64,000 nt of DNA from NCBI GenBank assembly GCA_946122785.1, contig CAMGYJ010000011.1, positions 37,598,513 through 37,662,512 of the forward strand, given 5' to 3'. Made by a program: the position numbers and the translations under genes. Positions 48,601-60,874 of this stretch are shown one piece after another. The stretch comes from Linum tenue (lineage: Eukaryota; Streptophyta; Magnoliopsida; Malpighiales; Linaceae). The notes below the pieces were generated by a model. The model did no database searches, had not been told where the DNA came from, and saw only the letters and a list, made by a program, of their open reading frames with translations. Each line of letters opens with the position of its first letter. Position 1 is the first letter of the stretch.

Positions 48601-49093
48601 ATCTCTTAATACCCGATTTTCCCAGGTAATGGGAGGATATGATAATCGCTTAAAACCCCATTTCCTTAGACGTGCATCTCTTTATAAAGAGTCAAATTAA
48701 GTGGCGCTATGTATTCGATTAAATTATTGAAAACCACCAACACGATTAAAAAATCAACATAAATTTATTTTATATTACATTAGGCACATTAACAAAATAA
48801 AAGAAGGACAAATGGTGAAGAATTGCATGTACCGGGTGAGCGTTCCAAACATTCCTTGACCGATGGTTGGGTTGGTCGTACAAGTCGGTTCGATCCAACT
48901 CTCCTTGCTCGAGATAATACCGTTGGTTGTATATATCGACGTCCTCCCCAACCTACAAGAAAATAACAACGAGGTTAGTACATAGATTAATTAAAAAACT
49001 TATAACAACAACAAAAATTAAACCAGAATAATGAGTACATACCGCTTGAAATTCATCAACATAAACTCCTTCTCCTTGCCACCAATCGGCCAT
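45649..49093 (-). pseudogene. Six-exon PMD gene of nested MULE (copy 2)
   Basis: Minus-strand exons 49043-49093, 48833-48952, 47297-48111, 47120-47207, 46621-47022, 45649-46542, identical structure and phases to copy 1. The two stops are shared (TGA at 46747-46749 and TAG at 45856-45858). Few amino-acid differences, mostly in the Pro-rich exon 6 (for example WHYGSS/WHDGSS). The PMD core in exon 3 is uninterrupted in both copies. Confidence 0.88.
48479..48747. mobile_element. Foldback in intron 2 of nested PMD gene (copy 2)
   Basis: Counterpart of 14380-14648. Confidence 0.75.
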
Positions 49094-49302
49094 TTTTTCG
49101 GCGCAATTCGGAAAGAGTTTCGGCTCGGCGGGTTTTGAGAAAAAAACCTAAGAAATGTTTTCTAATGGCAGATCGGACTTAGCCGCAACCAACATACCAC
49201 TATTTCCTAGGCTTTTGGGAGAGGAGGGTTTAGAGAGATAAATTGTAGAGAGAGAAGGAAGAATGGGTTGTGGTGTGAAGAAATGAGAGGGGAATGGGGG
49301 GG

Positions 49303-49310
49303 TATTTATA
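49303..49310 (-). promoter_or_regulatory. TATA box of nested PMD gene (copy 2)
   Basis: TATAAATA on minus, 210 bp before the ATG at 49093, as in copy 1. Confidence 0.75.
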
Positions 49311-50146
49311 CCCATCAGGCCGCACCCTCCAGGGGCGGTCGGGTAATTTTACCCTCAGGGAAACCGCACCTTGCCGAGGCCGTTTGCGTTTCCCGAAAGT
49401 TGACCGCACCTCGAAGACCCGTTCCCCGATCTGTGGCGCGGATCGCTCCGCTAGCGCCCGTTCAGCGGTCGGATCGTGCCCCCATCCAACGGTCTTCAAG
49501 ACCGTTCCACAAAAACAGAGGACCGCATCTTGGCGCTGCGGTTCGCGTGCTGACGTGGCACGGAACGCACCTCTAAGGTGCGGTTTACACTTGAAACGCA
49601 CCTGAAAGGTGCGGTTCGTTAATAAAACGCACCTTAGGGGTGCGTTCCGTTAGAAAAGGTGCTACAATTGTAAATTTTTTTATTTGGGTGCTAGTTTTGT
49701 AATTTTTTTTAATGGTGCTAGAATTGGAAAAAACTCTTTTAATTAATCTATGTACTAACCTTGTTGTTATTCTCTCGTAGGTTGGGGACGACGTGAATAT
49801 ATACAACCAACGGTACTATTTGGATCAAGGGCCTATTGATCCGACCAACTTGTATGACCAACCCAACCATCGTTCAAAGGATGTTTTGGAACGATCACCC
49901 GGTACATACAATTCTTCATCATTTATCTTTCTTTATATTTTGCTAATGTACTTAGTCGAATATAAAATAAATTTGAAATAATTTAATCGTATTGGTTATT
50001 TTCAATAATTTAATCGAATACATAGCGCCACTTACTTCGACTCTTTATAAAGAGATGCACGTCTAAGGAAATGGGATTTTAAGCGATTATCATGATCCTC
50101 CCATTTCCTGGGAAAATCGGGTATTAAGAGATCCTCGGATCCCCCT

Positions 50147-50772
50147 AGATCGTTCGCTTTTCAACAATGTATCAAATATTCCAAGGATAACTTTTCTAAT
50201 GTGGAAAATCAGACTTAGCTGCAACCACAGAGCATACTCAGCATTACCTTTTTGATGTGGAAGTTTAGACTAGGCTGCAACCACAGAGCATACTCAGCAT
50301 AACCTTGGCTCTGATACCACTTGTTGAGTTTTGGATCGGGTATGCTCTAAACAGCACTTTTTAAACTTTGTGGGAAACAATACAAATATTACAAACTCAA
50401 GTGACTGATTTTATTATTTTACAACACAAGAAGTCACACTACTAACATACAACTCACCACACTATAACTTCTCTCTCACAACTCACCACACTCCTCTCTT
50501 ACTCACGTCACTCCCTCTCTCTTTTCTTTCTTTCTTTTCCTCTTCTCACTTTTCTCCACACTTTACAAACAAACCAAGTTGCTCCTTTTATACTAGAAGG
50601 GAACCGACTTAAAACCCAAAAAATCTACCCAAATATAATTATTTTATTTTTCCTCTAGATCATTCTCCGTTCTCTCAGCCACTCTTCTTCATTCTAGTGT
50701 CTTCTTCATTCTTCTCCCTTTTCCTTCCCATAACAAAATATCCCAACCAATCAAATATATTTTAATCCTTCA
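50147..50772 (-). mobile_element. Truncated copia 5' LTR and primer site (copy 2)
   Basis: Primer site TGGTATCAGAGCC at 50307-50319 on minus, LTR from 50322 to about 50772, TATA box TATAAAAGGAGC retained. Counterpart of 16047-16673. Confidence 0.75.
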
Positions 50773-53247
50773 TGGACTAGGTATATATGTGTTCAAATCG
50801 AGGTCTGAATGCCGAATATATGTCTTACTTAACCCTCAAAGTGATACAGGTTCAGCCTGGTGACTGGTGCTTGATAATTTGGTCTTGTTCTGTTTTATAA
50901 TGACTTGAGTTGCATTGGGTTCTATAAATACCTTCTTGTATGCTATGATTTGGTTCTCTTGAATTGTTGTGTTTGTAATTGTATTTTCCCTGCTTCTTTG
51001 AATTTGACCGAGGGGAAGCTCAGACGCAATATTGAAGGAGCTCAAGAATATACACATGCCTCAAACAGAAGTTAGAAAGATAAGGAGAACGAGGAGAACA
51101 AATTTAAGGGATTTGGGGTATATGATTTCTTTCCCTTTCCAAGTTCCTTTCTTCTGTCTTTTCTGGATTCCTTTTTCTTGATTTTGCAGGGGTCTTGTTT
51201 CAGAAATTTGAAGCTTGTTTAGAGGCTTTTAATGATAGATTATGTGATGTTTATTGTTCAATTGCAGTATGTTCATTCATTTATGCTCTTAATCATGATT
51301 TTTTATATGGATGAGACATCATAATATAAAGTAATACTAGCTTTGTCATCCAATTTGTTTTTAGTGGTTGAGCAATTTGGCTGGTCTCATATCAAGTTGG
51401 CCAATATAACTTGAGACCTAACATTATCAATAATAAAATGTAGTGCTTTTCACCTAGTTACCGTATGTAATCAATGGGATCGGAAAACTATTATTTGTTA
51501 TGATTCACCCATTTGTATTCTTCTTTGTTAACTATCAATCTTGGGACTAAAATCTGATCTTATGCTGTTGAATGATGGAAGTTGTGTATGAAAGAACACT
51601 TTAAGTAATGTTTCTCTACACCTGGTTCCATGTTCTTGTTATGCTGATTGTATCCATAAGGAAAAGGTCCCATGCTTATTCTTATGTCGTCATTACCGTC
51701 TTAACACTCTCTCTAGATGCAGCCCCTTCACTGATTCACTTTCCTTCCTCTCCTAGATTATGAAATTTTGGATGATTCTAATTCTAAACTCATGGTTTTC
51801 TTTGCTCCACTTATTTCCTTTCTGGTTGATTAAGATATAAATAACTAAGACCAGATTTGGATTTAAACTTCTTGCTGATTTGTTTTATTGAGCTCTAAAA
51901 TCTTAAAAGGGTTCTAAAAGACCACAACAGAAAAGAGGGGTCAGATATGATTTTCAGAGTTTCTCTGCAGTGGTTGGACCCAACTGAAGTGGGAAGAACA
52001 ATGTGATAGAGCAAAGCAGGTACCTTCAAATGCTTTCATGTCCATTGATTGAGACTTGCACAAATTAGCAAATTTGGGGACTGGATTATTTGATTTTGTC
52101 TTGGTTTTCCCACACTCTCCTTTTTACCTTCTATGATTCTTCTTGTCATGAGCTTGTATAGCATTTAGTATTTTGTAGCAGCATTCTAAGGTGCAAACAA
52201 ACTGAAGAAGAACTAGTTTAGTTTTCTTTCGGAGGCTTGTTGCAATGATGAGAAAAGCAGATTTACCTATTACTTTTTTCAGGAAGCTATTACTAGGCTA
52301 GCTATATTTTTTTATATTCATGCTCAACTCTGACTGTTTTTTAGGCAGCTTGTTTGAACAGGTTGAATGTGTAGAATTTGGTGTATAGAGGGTATTTTTG
52401 CTGAGTGCCAAGCAGGGTGAATAGGTGGGTACAATTTTGGATAGAATTGTGTATAGAATTCTATTTTAAGTGTATAGAATTGTGCAAAGTGCAACTACTT
52501 GAATGTTAGTTTGGGGACGAGTTTGCCTCTAGCAGCAGCAGTGAATGTTTGTTTTGGCAGCATGAGGGCCAGAAGTAGTTGATGCAGCAGAGGCATTCCA
52601 TCGTGGTGCTTGTTCTGTTTGTTCTTTCTTTCGTGGTTGAATGGTTGATCTTTGTTTATCCAATCCGCCAAATTGTGAGACAAAGAAGTTACAAGGTTAG
52701 TGATCATTAAAGTTAAAAACAAGTTTGCTGCTTTTAAGAGTATGTTCATTGGATTGTATTAAGCACTAACAGCAACAACAAATATGTCAAAGCAATTGAT
52801 TATGTATGTCTATGGATTGATTCGGCTTTAATTTTTCTGGGCTTGCAGTGTGGTTGGTAACTAGCTTGATGATTCAATTTGTAGGAACAACTAGAATAGA
52901 AGCAACGCTTTAGGGGCTATGAAGTGTATACGTAGTTCTTGCCTTGAGAAAAAGGCATTTGGGTAAAGTCTTTTTAAGTTCCTCTTTAAGTTTCCAGCTT
53001 CTTTATTCATGTTATGTTGAATTTGGGTTCAACTGACTTGTCATTGAGTACTGAAATTTTAATTGTTGTTCATGGCAGATACAACAGTGCAAGATGCCAC
53101 AGACGGAGTTCACTTTTTTTTTTTTTTGCTAGAAGGAAGAAATTTTGAAAGTTAACTCTTGATAGACAATCTTGATGTTGAATTTAATACCATAGAATTA
53201 ATAATTAGTTAGCATATTGAAGAGAACCAGTTATTACCATGATATAG
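50773..53247. other. 2.5 kb without a recognisable gene (copy 2)
   Basis: Counterpart of 16674-19144. A T-run near 53115 is longer than in copy 1. No gene supported. Confidence 0.5.
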
Positions 53248-53559
53248 ATTGTAACATTATTGAATTATTTACTACAAGATTTGAGATTTTTTATAGTAAT
53301 ATTATTTTGTTGTTACTTTGTGGCAGAGAATTAAATACACGTTTTTGTAATTAGTAATAAAAAATCCATAATTAATCTTGTTATATAGATATTGTAATTC
53401 AATATTGTAACATTATTGAATTATTTACTACAAGATTTGAGATTTTTTATAGTAATATTATTTTGTTGTTACTTTGTGGCAGAGAATTAAATACACGTTT
53501 TTGTAATTAGTAATAAAAAATCCATAATTAATCTTGTTATATAGATATTGTAATTAGTC
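53248..53559. repeat. 156-bp tandem repeat, two units (copy 2)
   Basis: Units at 53248 and 53404; two fewer than copy 1. Confidence 0.95.
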
Positions 53560-53801
53560 ATAGAAAAATACCGTGACTAGTGGTTGTAATTAGCTTTAGT
53601 TAAATACCGTGACTAGTGATTAGTATTTAATCATGGTGGACCCAATCACTACAAGCAGTAAATACCGTGACTAGTGATCGGCATCTAGTCACGAAGCTTT
53701 ATATTACGGTAATTTTCCCGTGACTAAAATTATTTATCACGGGAAACATGCTTTTAAACACGGGATATCCCCCGTGATTAAATGACCATTTTCTTGTAGT
53801 A
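53560..53801. mobile_element. CACTA-like terminus (copy 2)
   Basis: Same as 19765-20025 but about 17 bp shorter between GTCACG and AAGCTT, with an extra C in GATATCCCCCGTG. Confidence 0.7.
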
Positions 53802-54426
53802 TATATTGCGTCTACAATAGGTACACTTGCTTTAATAGTCACACTTTGAAAAGGCGATAAAGCTCTTGGTGTCATTGCTGGGATTATGATATAAGGAACG
53901 GTTTTATTTTATTACTTTAACCATTGTGCTTTTGTTTCTGTTTGCGTTTCCTTCATACTTCGTGGATGTGCTTGTCTTTGCTTCTATGTCAATGGTAGTT
54001 TATGCGAAGAGGTCATCCTCCAGAATTCTCCTTTGATTTGAAGATAAAGAGGACCTTGCATAGACCCTCACGTGAGCAGTAACAGAACGAAACCATGACC
54101 AAAGGAGTCGAAGAAGGCAATGATAATATGAAGTTGGACTACTCTCTTCCTACATTGGATGGCATCACTATCTATTACTAATGCCAAATTACTTATTTAT
54201 GGCATGCCGCACAATGCGAGCTTTAGGGCTAGTAAGTATTATTAGATGTATAATATTAGTTTTCATGTATGATATTTCCAGATAAGTATTATAAGATGCA
54301 AACTAAGCTCTGGTGATAATTCTTGTTTTAGTGTACACTCTAATTATCATTTATATTAATAAGAAATTACATTTGTTCATTTATATAGAAGGAGAAAAAA
54401 AAAAACAATTTCCATTTGTCCAACAG
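53802..54426. other. No gene; includes LysM-upstream-like block (copy 2)
   Basis: 54228-54415 matches 29685-29815. Copy 2 retains about 14 bp (GTCCAACAGATTGG) absent from copy 1 at the left LINE flank. Confidence 0.55.
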
Positions 54427-54735
54427 ATTGGTTGCATGGTTGGTTGCAACACTTAAGAATTTTAGACATTTAAAACCTCCTCCCCCTGCTATACCTTCAA
54501 TGTTCATTCTGCGCGGCCGCTAAAGATTCCGCCCAACCCAAAAGAAAACAAAATTGCTAAAACTAATGAAAGCGCAACCCAAAAGAAAAAAAAAATTGCT
54601 AAAATTAGAGAAATACATATCCGCCAGGTCAACCACGACATGATATTGGGTTGAAGGTCAAATTGTGTTCTTTGTTTTCTTTGATTTGTTAAGTGTGACT
54701 ATTTTTTAATTTTTTTTTCGTCTAATTCATTATTT
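54427..54735. repeat. Left ~309-bp direct repeat flanking the LINE (copy 2)
   Basis: From ATTGGTTGCATGG to ATTCATTATTT; partner at 62393-62701. Here the left copy starts with the same ATTGG as the right copy, defining the repeat edge better than copy 1. Confidence 0.85.
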
Positions 54736-54917
54736 GTGAAGTGTGACTATTTTTTATTTTTTGTTTTCCTTCATTCTACGAGACCAACAGGGGGTTACAA
54801 GCCAGTTGGTGTGCAGGTGATGAATTGGGAGAATTCGGCTCTCCAGGGGTTTCCCACTTGAGCTTCGGCTTGCTGGTTCCTTGGAGGAGTCTCTTTCCCT
54901 TTATACTCTTTTTTATT

Positions 54918-55509
54918 ATGTTAGACATTTTTTCTTGGAACTGCCAAGGGGTAGGGAACGAGCATTTCATTACCTTTTTGTTGGATTTTTGCCGGTCATA
55001 TAGCCCGGATATCGTGATTATCATGGAACCCCATATCAGCGGGGTAACGGCGGAACAGGTTATTTTGCGTACTGGTTTTGATGGTTGCCTGGTTGTGGAT
55101 GCTGTAGGTTTCTCTGGAGGGATTTGGGTGCTTTGGCAGACTCACACCATCAGTGTCACTTTTGTGTACCAGTGGGAGCAGATGATTCATTTCAGGTGCT
55201 CTCGACAGAGTGCTCCCAGCTCGGATGTACTCGTTTCAGCAGTTTATGGAAGCCCTAACGCTTCCAAGAGGGCTGATCTTTGGGCGGAAATCCAAAGGCT
55301 TTCGGATGCAGCAAGTTTGCCTTGGGTAATCATTGGAGATTTTAACGCTATTCTAAGCCCGCATGACCGTATGGGAGGAGCGCAGTTCAACGAAACGAGA
55401 GCTAGACCTTTTCAGCAGTGTGTCCAGGACTGTGGGCTCATCGATGTGGGTTTTTCTGGTCCCCGCTATACTTGGAGACGGAGGAACCTACATCAGCGAT
55501 TACATAGGC
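54918..55509 (+). pseudogene. LINE endonuclease domain fragment (copy 2)
   Basis: Same motifs as 21131-21720 and open throughout (CVQDCGLIDVGFSGP), so the copy-1 stop is a later change. It runs directly into repeat-derived codons after LHQRLHR. Confidence 0.9.
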
Positions 55510-56361
55510 ACCCTCTTTGCACGACATCATGCTTGATATCCGAGTGCAAGGTAGGTAGGCGACCATGATACTTGGTGCTTGACTCCCCTTGCATGATACC
55601 CCCATTATGATTGGGTCTCCACACTTAGCCAATTTTCGCCTTCTTTCCTCATCACGTCTAGGGGCACTAGTTGGTTCTCACAGTTGGCAAAAATTTTGCC
55701 TCCACCATGTTGGGTGGTTGATGTTGAAGGGTGTCAACTCTTGGCGCTTGACCCCTCTTGTATGACAAGTGGGTGTTTGGTGGGTCAAAGTGTGTGTTGA
55801 GGTAGCTTGTATAAAGCCCAAAATTCTAGTTTTAATAACACAAGATATCACCCTCTTTGCACGACATCATGCTTGATATCCGAGTGCAAGGTAGGTAGGC
55901 GGCCATGATACTTGGTGCTTGACTCCCCTTGCATGACACCCCATTATGATTGGGTCTCCACACTTAGCCAATTTTTGCCTTCTTTCCCCATCACGTCTAG
56001 GGGCACTAGTTGGTTCTCACACTTAGCCAAAATTTTGCCTCCACCATGCTGGGTGGTTGATGTTGAAGGGTGTCAACACTTGGCGCTTGACCCCTCTTGT
56101 ATGACAAGTGTGTGTTTGGTGGGTCAAAGTGTGTGTTGAGGTAGCTTGTATAAAGCCCAAAATTCTATCATTGGGTGTGATGAGAAATTTCTGTCAATAT
56201 TTTTGGTCACTTAAAAATAATAAGTGGGGTCTTATGGATAAAAGATTGGTTTTGTACCCTAATTTAATGGTCGCTAAAAGCTAAACGAGGTAGGTAGCCT
56301 TAACCAATTACCTAATTTTTGTGACGACTTAAGTAGAGTGATTAGTTATAAGAGTGGGCAT
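55510..56361. repeat. 340-bp units and tail inside the LINE (copy 2)
   Basis: A first unit entering at CACCCTCTTTGC, a second from 55829 to 56168, then the tail, which here continues into the TRIM-like element as at locus A. Confidence 0.88.
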
Positions 56362-56652
56362 TGTCAATAACCAGTTGATCTCCAATAACTAGAGTTATTG
56401 GGAGAATTATGTTGGATCTTATACTACTCTTTAATACGCCCCCTTAAACGAAAGTGAATTTATGGGCTTGAAGTTTGCACATGCTCACGATACCTTGTGC
56501 TTTAATCAACTGTTAATATTGGGTGTCGTGGAGATTCGAACACGCGACCACTTTGGCCAAACCAGCTCAGATACCATGTCAAGAACCAGTTGATCCCAAT
56601 AACTCGAGTTGTTGAGAGAAGGTTATGTTGGATCTTATACCACTCTCCAATA
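56362..56652 (-). mobile_element. TRIM/SINE-like element (locus B)
   Basis: Third copy, more diverged than the tandem pair. Flanks GGCAT (56357-56361) and GGTAT (56653-56657). It shares position relative to the 340-bp tail with 6184, so it was duplicated with its surroundings rather than inserted twice. Confidence 0.65.
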
Positions 56653-57302
56653 GGTATTAGGTGGGTCTAGTGGATTTTGACCATAAAATGCATCCACTCA
56701 CGCTTAAACGGATGGACAATTTTTAACCCACAACCCACCCACATTTAGTTTCGGGTTGGGTCGGGTGGATGGCGGATGATGCGGTGAGTTTGCGCGGTCA
56801 CCCACATCACAATGTACATAATATAAAGGAGCCAACTTTACATGATTCATTTATATTTTAGAACCCCTGTGTAATGTCATTATGTAAAATAAAACTCCAT
56901 TTCAACATCCGTGCACCCTCCAAATTTGAGATTCACTTCAACTGGCAAGATAACTGATGGAGAGTTATTGGGCGAAAACAATAGGATGGAATAGGAAGAA
57001 AATATATTGAATGCGATCTTAAATTGGATAGAAATTCTATTATGGAGGAGTTTTCTACGAATGGAGATGGTTATCGGGTGCAAGCACAACCATATAACGA
57101 AATTCGGGTCAAATGTGGACGGATTGACCCAAACCTAATAGTGACCCACGCTCCCGCATTCCCAGTCCTAATTAGTTGTGATCACAACGAGATTTATTGA
57201 GTGATCGTTCTAAATGTTTTTCATAAAATCATTAATTAGAGTGACCAAACCAAAAGATTTTCTAACCCGGGAAGCATAACCTAAGCTCTAACCAAATATT
57301 AT
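56653..57302. other. No gene recognised
   Basis: Diverged counterpart of 6480-7124. Confidence 0.6.
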
Positions 57303-57734
57303 CGGGGGATTTTTCCAATAATAGCACCTATTAATTTTTTTTTTACAAAAATAGCATCCAGCCCACAACATTTACAAAAATAGCACCATTTTTATCAAAC
57401 CGCACCTCCAAGGTGCGTTTTATAACTAAACCGCACCCTCCAGGTGCGTTTTATGTATAAATCGCACCTTGGAGGTGCGTTTTAGTCCACGTCAGACTGG
57501 AAACTGCACCTTGGAGGTGCGGTCTGTGTTTGGTGGGCAGCGGCCTTGGAGACCGCAGGATGAGGAAGTGATACAGTGGCGGACCGCTTGCCACCTCAGC
57601 GATCCTTGCCACAGATCGAAGACCGCATCGCCAGGAAATGGTCAAGCCTCGGGGATCGTAAAGCGCCTCGGTAGGGTACGGTTTGACCTGGGGAAAAATT
57701 ACCAGACCGCCCCTGGAGGGTGCAGTCTGATGGG

Positions 57735-57742
57735 TATAAATA
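57735..57742 (+). promoter_or_regulatory. TATA box of older PMD gene
   Basis: TATAAATA in GGGTATAAATACCCCC, 218 bp before the ATG at 57960, followed by a CT-rich leader. Locus A lacks this box through a ~140-bp deletion ending in the same AATACCCCCT. Confidence 0.75.
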
Positions 57743-58055
57743 CCCCCTCCCCCCTCCCTCTCATTTTTTCACACCACAACTATTCTCCACTCTCTCTCTC
57801 TAGAATTATCTCTCTAACCCCTCCCCTCCCCTCCCAAAAGCCTAGGAAATCGTGGTCAGTTGGTTGCGGCTAAGTCCGATCTGCCATCAGAAAACATTTC
57901 TTTAGTTTTTCCCTCAAAACCTGCTCCCCGCCGAATTTCTGTCCGACTTACGCGAGAAAATGGACGAGTGGTTCCAAGAAGAGAGAGTTTATTATGATCA
58001 ATTTCAAGCGGTACGTAATCATTATTTTGGTCAATTTTTGGTTTTGTTATAAACT

Positions 58056-58064
58056 TTTTAATTA
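58056..58064. other. Empty target site of the nested MULE
   Basis: A single TTTTAATTA in intron 1 of the older PMD gene, with flanks (GGTTTTGTTATAAAC before, ATCTATGTACTAACC after) matching both sides of the nested MULE at 7780/15646 and 41876/49745. Confidence 0.95.
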
Positions 58065-58302
58065 ATCTATGTACTAACCTTGTTGTTATTCTCTCGTAGG
58101 TTGGGGACGACGTGAATATATACAACCAACGGTACTATTTGGATCAAGGGCCTATTGATCCGACCAACTTGTATGACCAACCCAACCATCGTTCAAAGGA
58201 TGTTTGGAACGATCACCCGGTACATACAATTCTTCATCATTTATCTTTCTTTTTATTTTGCTAATGTACTTAGTCGAATCTAAAATAAATTTGAAATAAT
58301 TT

Positions 58303-58600
58303 AATCGTATTGGTTATTTTCAATAATTAAATCGAATACTTAGCACCACTTACTTCGACTCTTTATAAACAGATGCACGTCTAAGGAAATGGGATTTTAA
58401 GCGATTATCATGATCCTCCCATTTCCTGGGAAAATCGGGTATTAAGAGATCCTCGGATCCCCCCTTTTTCTGTCAAAAAGAGTGTGTTTCTAAGAAGATG
58501 CAACCTCTTCTAAGAATCTAACGAGTGTAGCATTGTATTCGATTAAATTATTTAAAACAATCAATACAATTAAATTACTTGCCAAACAACCAATACGATT
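58303..58600. mobile_element. Complete foldback in intron 2 of older PMD gene
   Basis: Inverted ends AATCGTATTGGTTATTTTCA and, inverted, AATCGTATTGGTTGTTTGGC, enclosing the core CGACTCTTTATAAACAGATG to AAGAATCTAACGAG. About 298 bp, non-coding. Confidence 0.75.
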
Positions 58601-59435
58601 TATGTTTATGTGTACTTAAATGAATTTATTAATTTCAAATGTTTGTATATTTATGTATCTCTTTAAATTATTATTCATTTAAAATTTTATTTATTCCAAT
58701 TAATTTTGTATGTTTGTTTTATGATAATATGTATATATCTTGGAAAAAACCGCAAATTACTTAAATTTTGATTGTTAATAATATAATTATAATAGAATTA
58801 TATTCGAAATTAAATCATTAATTTTAATTAATTTATTTATAAGACTAAACTATTAATAATATATCATAAATAATTTTAATAATGGTTGAAATTAAATCAT
58901 TAATTTTAATTTATTTAGTTATAAGACGAAACTGTTACTAATATATCATAAATAACGTTGAAATTTTTTATAGAAGGCACAACAAATACTCCGCTATAGG
59001 GGTACGACCAATGTGCTCTCATGGAACCCAGTTATCTTGCCCTATCTCAAAAGGGCACGGTTGGAGTCGATTAGGCATTTTGTAGGCATAAAAGTCGATC
59101 GCCAACTCATTACCGCATTGGTGGAGAGATTGAGAAAGGAGACACATTGTTTCAACTTTCGCCAAGGAGAGTGCACCATCACACTCAAGGACATAGCCAT
59201 CCTAACTCATCTGCCTATCGACGGCAAAGCGGTGTGGGTGAGTGATCATCCCCCCGAGGATTGTGTGACGGTATGACAGGTTGGCAGTATTTCATCCACA
59301 GTGTTTTGGGGGTGAAAGTACCAACCAAGGAGAGCGTTGATGCGACGGATTGCTTGCCACCATTGAGGAAAGGCCAAGTATCAATCACTTGGTTGACGAA
59401 GTATTTTAGGGACCATCACGATCCTGAAAAAAATG

Positions 59436-60874
59436 TACGAGGTTGTTTACTTTTCCCTAGCACATCGGTGACAGTAGGGAGTAAGGTAGCGCCGTAGCCA
59501 TAACTTCGCATTCTTTCTGTTGCCTTGTCTCATTATTATTTATTTATTAATTAAAAGTATGAAAAAATGGAGGCGGTAGTTTATTTTTTCCTAGCCCGCC
59601 CGTTTTTAGGCTTTTGGGACTGGACTTGTGCCCGGGTCCGGTTTAATTCGGTCCGATCGACCGGTCCGATTTATTTTAATAACACAAGATATCACCCTCA
59701 TTGCACGACATCATGCTTGATATCCGAGTGCAAGGTAGGTAGGCGGCCATGATATTTGGTGCTTGACTCCCCTTGAATGACACCCCATTATGATTGGGTC
59801 TCCACACTTAGCCAATTTTTGCCTTCTTTCCCCATCACGTCTAGGGGCACTAATTGGTTCTCACACTTTGCCAAAATTTTGCCTCCACCATGCTGGGTGG
59901 TTGATGTTGAAGGGTGTCAACACTTGGCGCTTGACCCCTCTTGTATGACGAGTGGGTGTTTGGTGGGTCAAAGTGTGTGTAGAGGTAGCTTGTATAAAGC
60001 CCAAAATTCTAGTTTTAATAACACAGCATATCACCCTCTTTGCACGACATCATGCTTGATATCCGAGGGCAAGGTAGGTAGGCGGCCATGATACTTGGTG
60101 CTTGACTCCCCTTGCCTGACACCCCCATTATGATTGGGTCTCCACACTTAGCCAATTTTTTCCTTCTTTCCACATCACGTCTAGGGGCACTAGTTGGTTC
60201 TAACACTTGGCCAAAATTTTGCCTCCACCATGCTGGGTGGTTGATGTTGAAAGGTGTCAACACTTGGCGCTTGACCCCTCTTGTATGACAAGTAGGTGTT
60301 TGGTGGGTCAAAGTGTGTGTTGAGGTAGCTTGTATAATGCCCACAATTCTAGTTTTAATAACACAAGATATCACCCTCTTTGCACGACATCATGCTTGAT
60401 ATCCGAGTGCTAGATAGGTAGGCGGCCATGATACTTGGTGCTTGACTCCCCTTGCAGGACACCCTCATTATGATTGGGTCTCCACACTTAGCCAATTTTT
60501 GCCTTCTTTCCCCATCACGTCTAGGGGCACTAGTTGGTTCTCGCACTTGGCCAAAATTTTGCCTCCACCATGCTGGGTGGTTGATGTTGAGGGGTGTCAA
60601 CACTTGGCGCTTGACCCCTCTTGTATGACAAGTGGGTGTTTGGTGGGTCAAAGTGTGTGTTGAGGTAGCTTGTATAAAGCCCAAACTTCTATCATTGGGT
60701 GTGATGAAAAATTTCTGTTATGTTTTTGGTCACTTAAAAATAATAAGTGGGGTCTTATGGATAAAAGACTGGGTTTGTACCCTAATTTAATGGTCGCTAA
60801 AAACTAAACGAGGTAGGTAACCTTAACCAATTACCTAATTTTTGTGACGACTTAAATAGAGTGATTAGTTTTCA
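59436..60874. repeat. 240-bp segment, three 340-bp units, tail (locus B)
   Basis: Units start at 59674, 60012 and 60352; tail to about 60874, where LINE codons resume. Counterpart of 22774-24217. Confidence 0.88.

Larger units (their letters stand above)
41885..49736. mobile_element. Nested two-gene MULE with PMD gene (copy 2)
   Basis: 7,852 bp, TTTTAATTA target duplication at 41876-41884 and 49737-49745, same TIRs, palindrome arrays and two convergent genes as 7789-15637. Confidence 0.93.
41781..49901 (+). pseudogene. Older MULE PMD pseudogene, exons 1-2 (copy 2)
   Basis: Exon 1 at 41781-41830 (50 nt instead of 51) and exon 2 at 49781-49901 (121 nt instead of 120), interrupted by the nested MULE in the intron. 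The promoter TATA segment present at 57735 is absent here as well. Confidence 0.75.
41266..50146. mobile_element. Older PMD-MULE split by nested MULE (locus A, copy 2)
   Basis: As at 7125-16046. The subterminal array has one palindrome fewer. Its PMD gene pieces are at 41781-41830 and 49781-49901, with the same two one-base frameshifts as copy 1, so those mutations predate the 34-kb duplication. Confidence 0.75.
57303..59435. mobile_element. Older PMD-MULE without nested insertion (locus B)
   Basis: Left terminus, palindrome array (57400-57520), promoter, PMD exons 1-3 and intron foldback in order. It stops inside PMD exon 3 at about 59435, where the 240-bp segment begins. It retains the intact insertion target of the nested MULE. 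Confidence 0.8.
57960..59435 (+). pseudogene. Older MULE PMD gene, exons 1-3, truncated (locus B)
   Basis: Exons 57960-58010 (MDEWFQEERVYYDQFQA), 58100-58219 (VGDDVNIYNQRYYLDQG, HRSKDVWNDHP) and 58974 to about 59435 (KAQQILRYRG, YLKRARLESIRHFVG, LTHLPIDGK). Exon lengths 51 and 120 and all splice phases equal those of the nested MULE gene, so the two are clear homologues. A 2-bp insertion near 59268 shifts the frame (PPEDCVTV-stop), the PMD continues as GWQYFIHSVLGVKVP, and the gene breaks after YFRDHHDPEKN. The 3' half, corresponding to nested exons 4-6, is missing. Confidence 0.88.
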
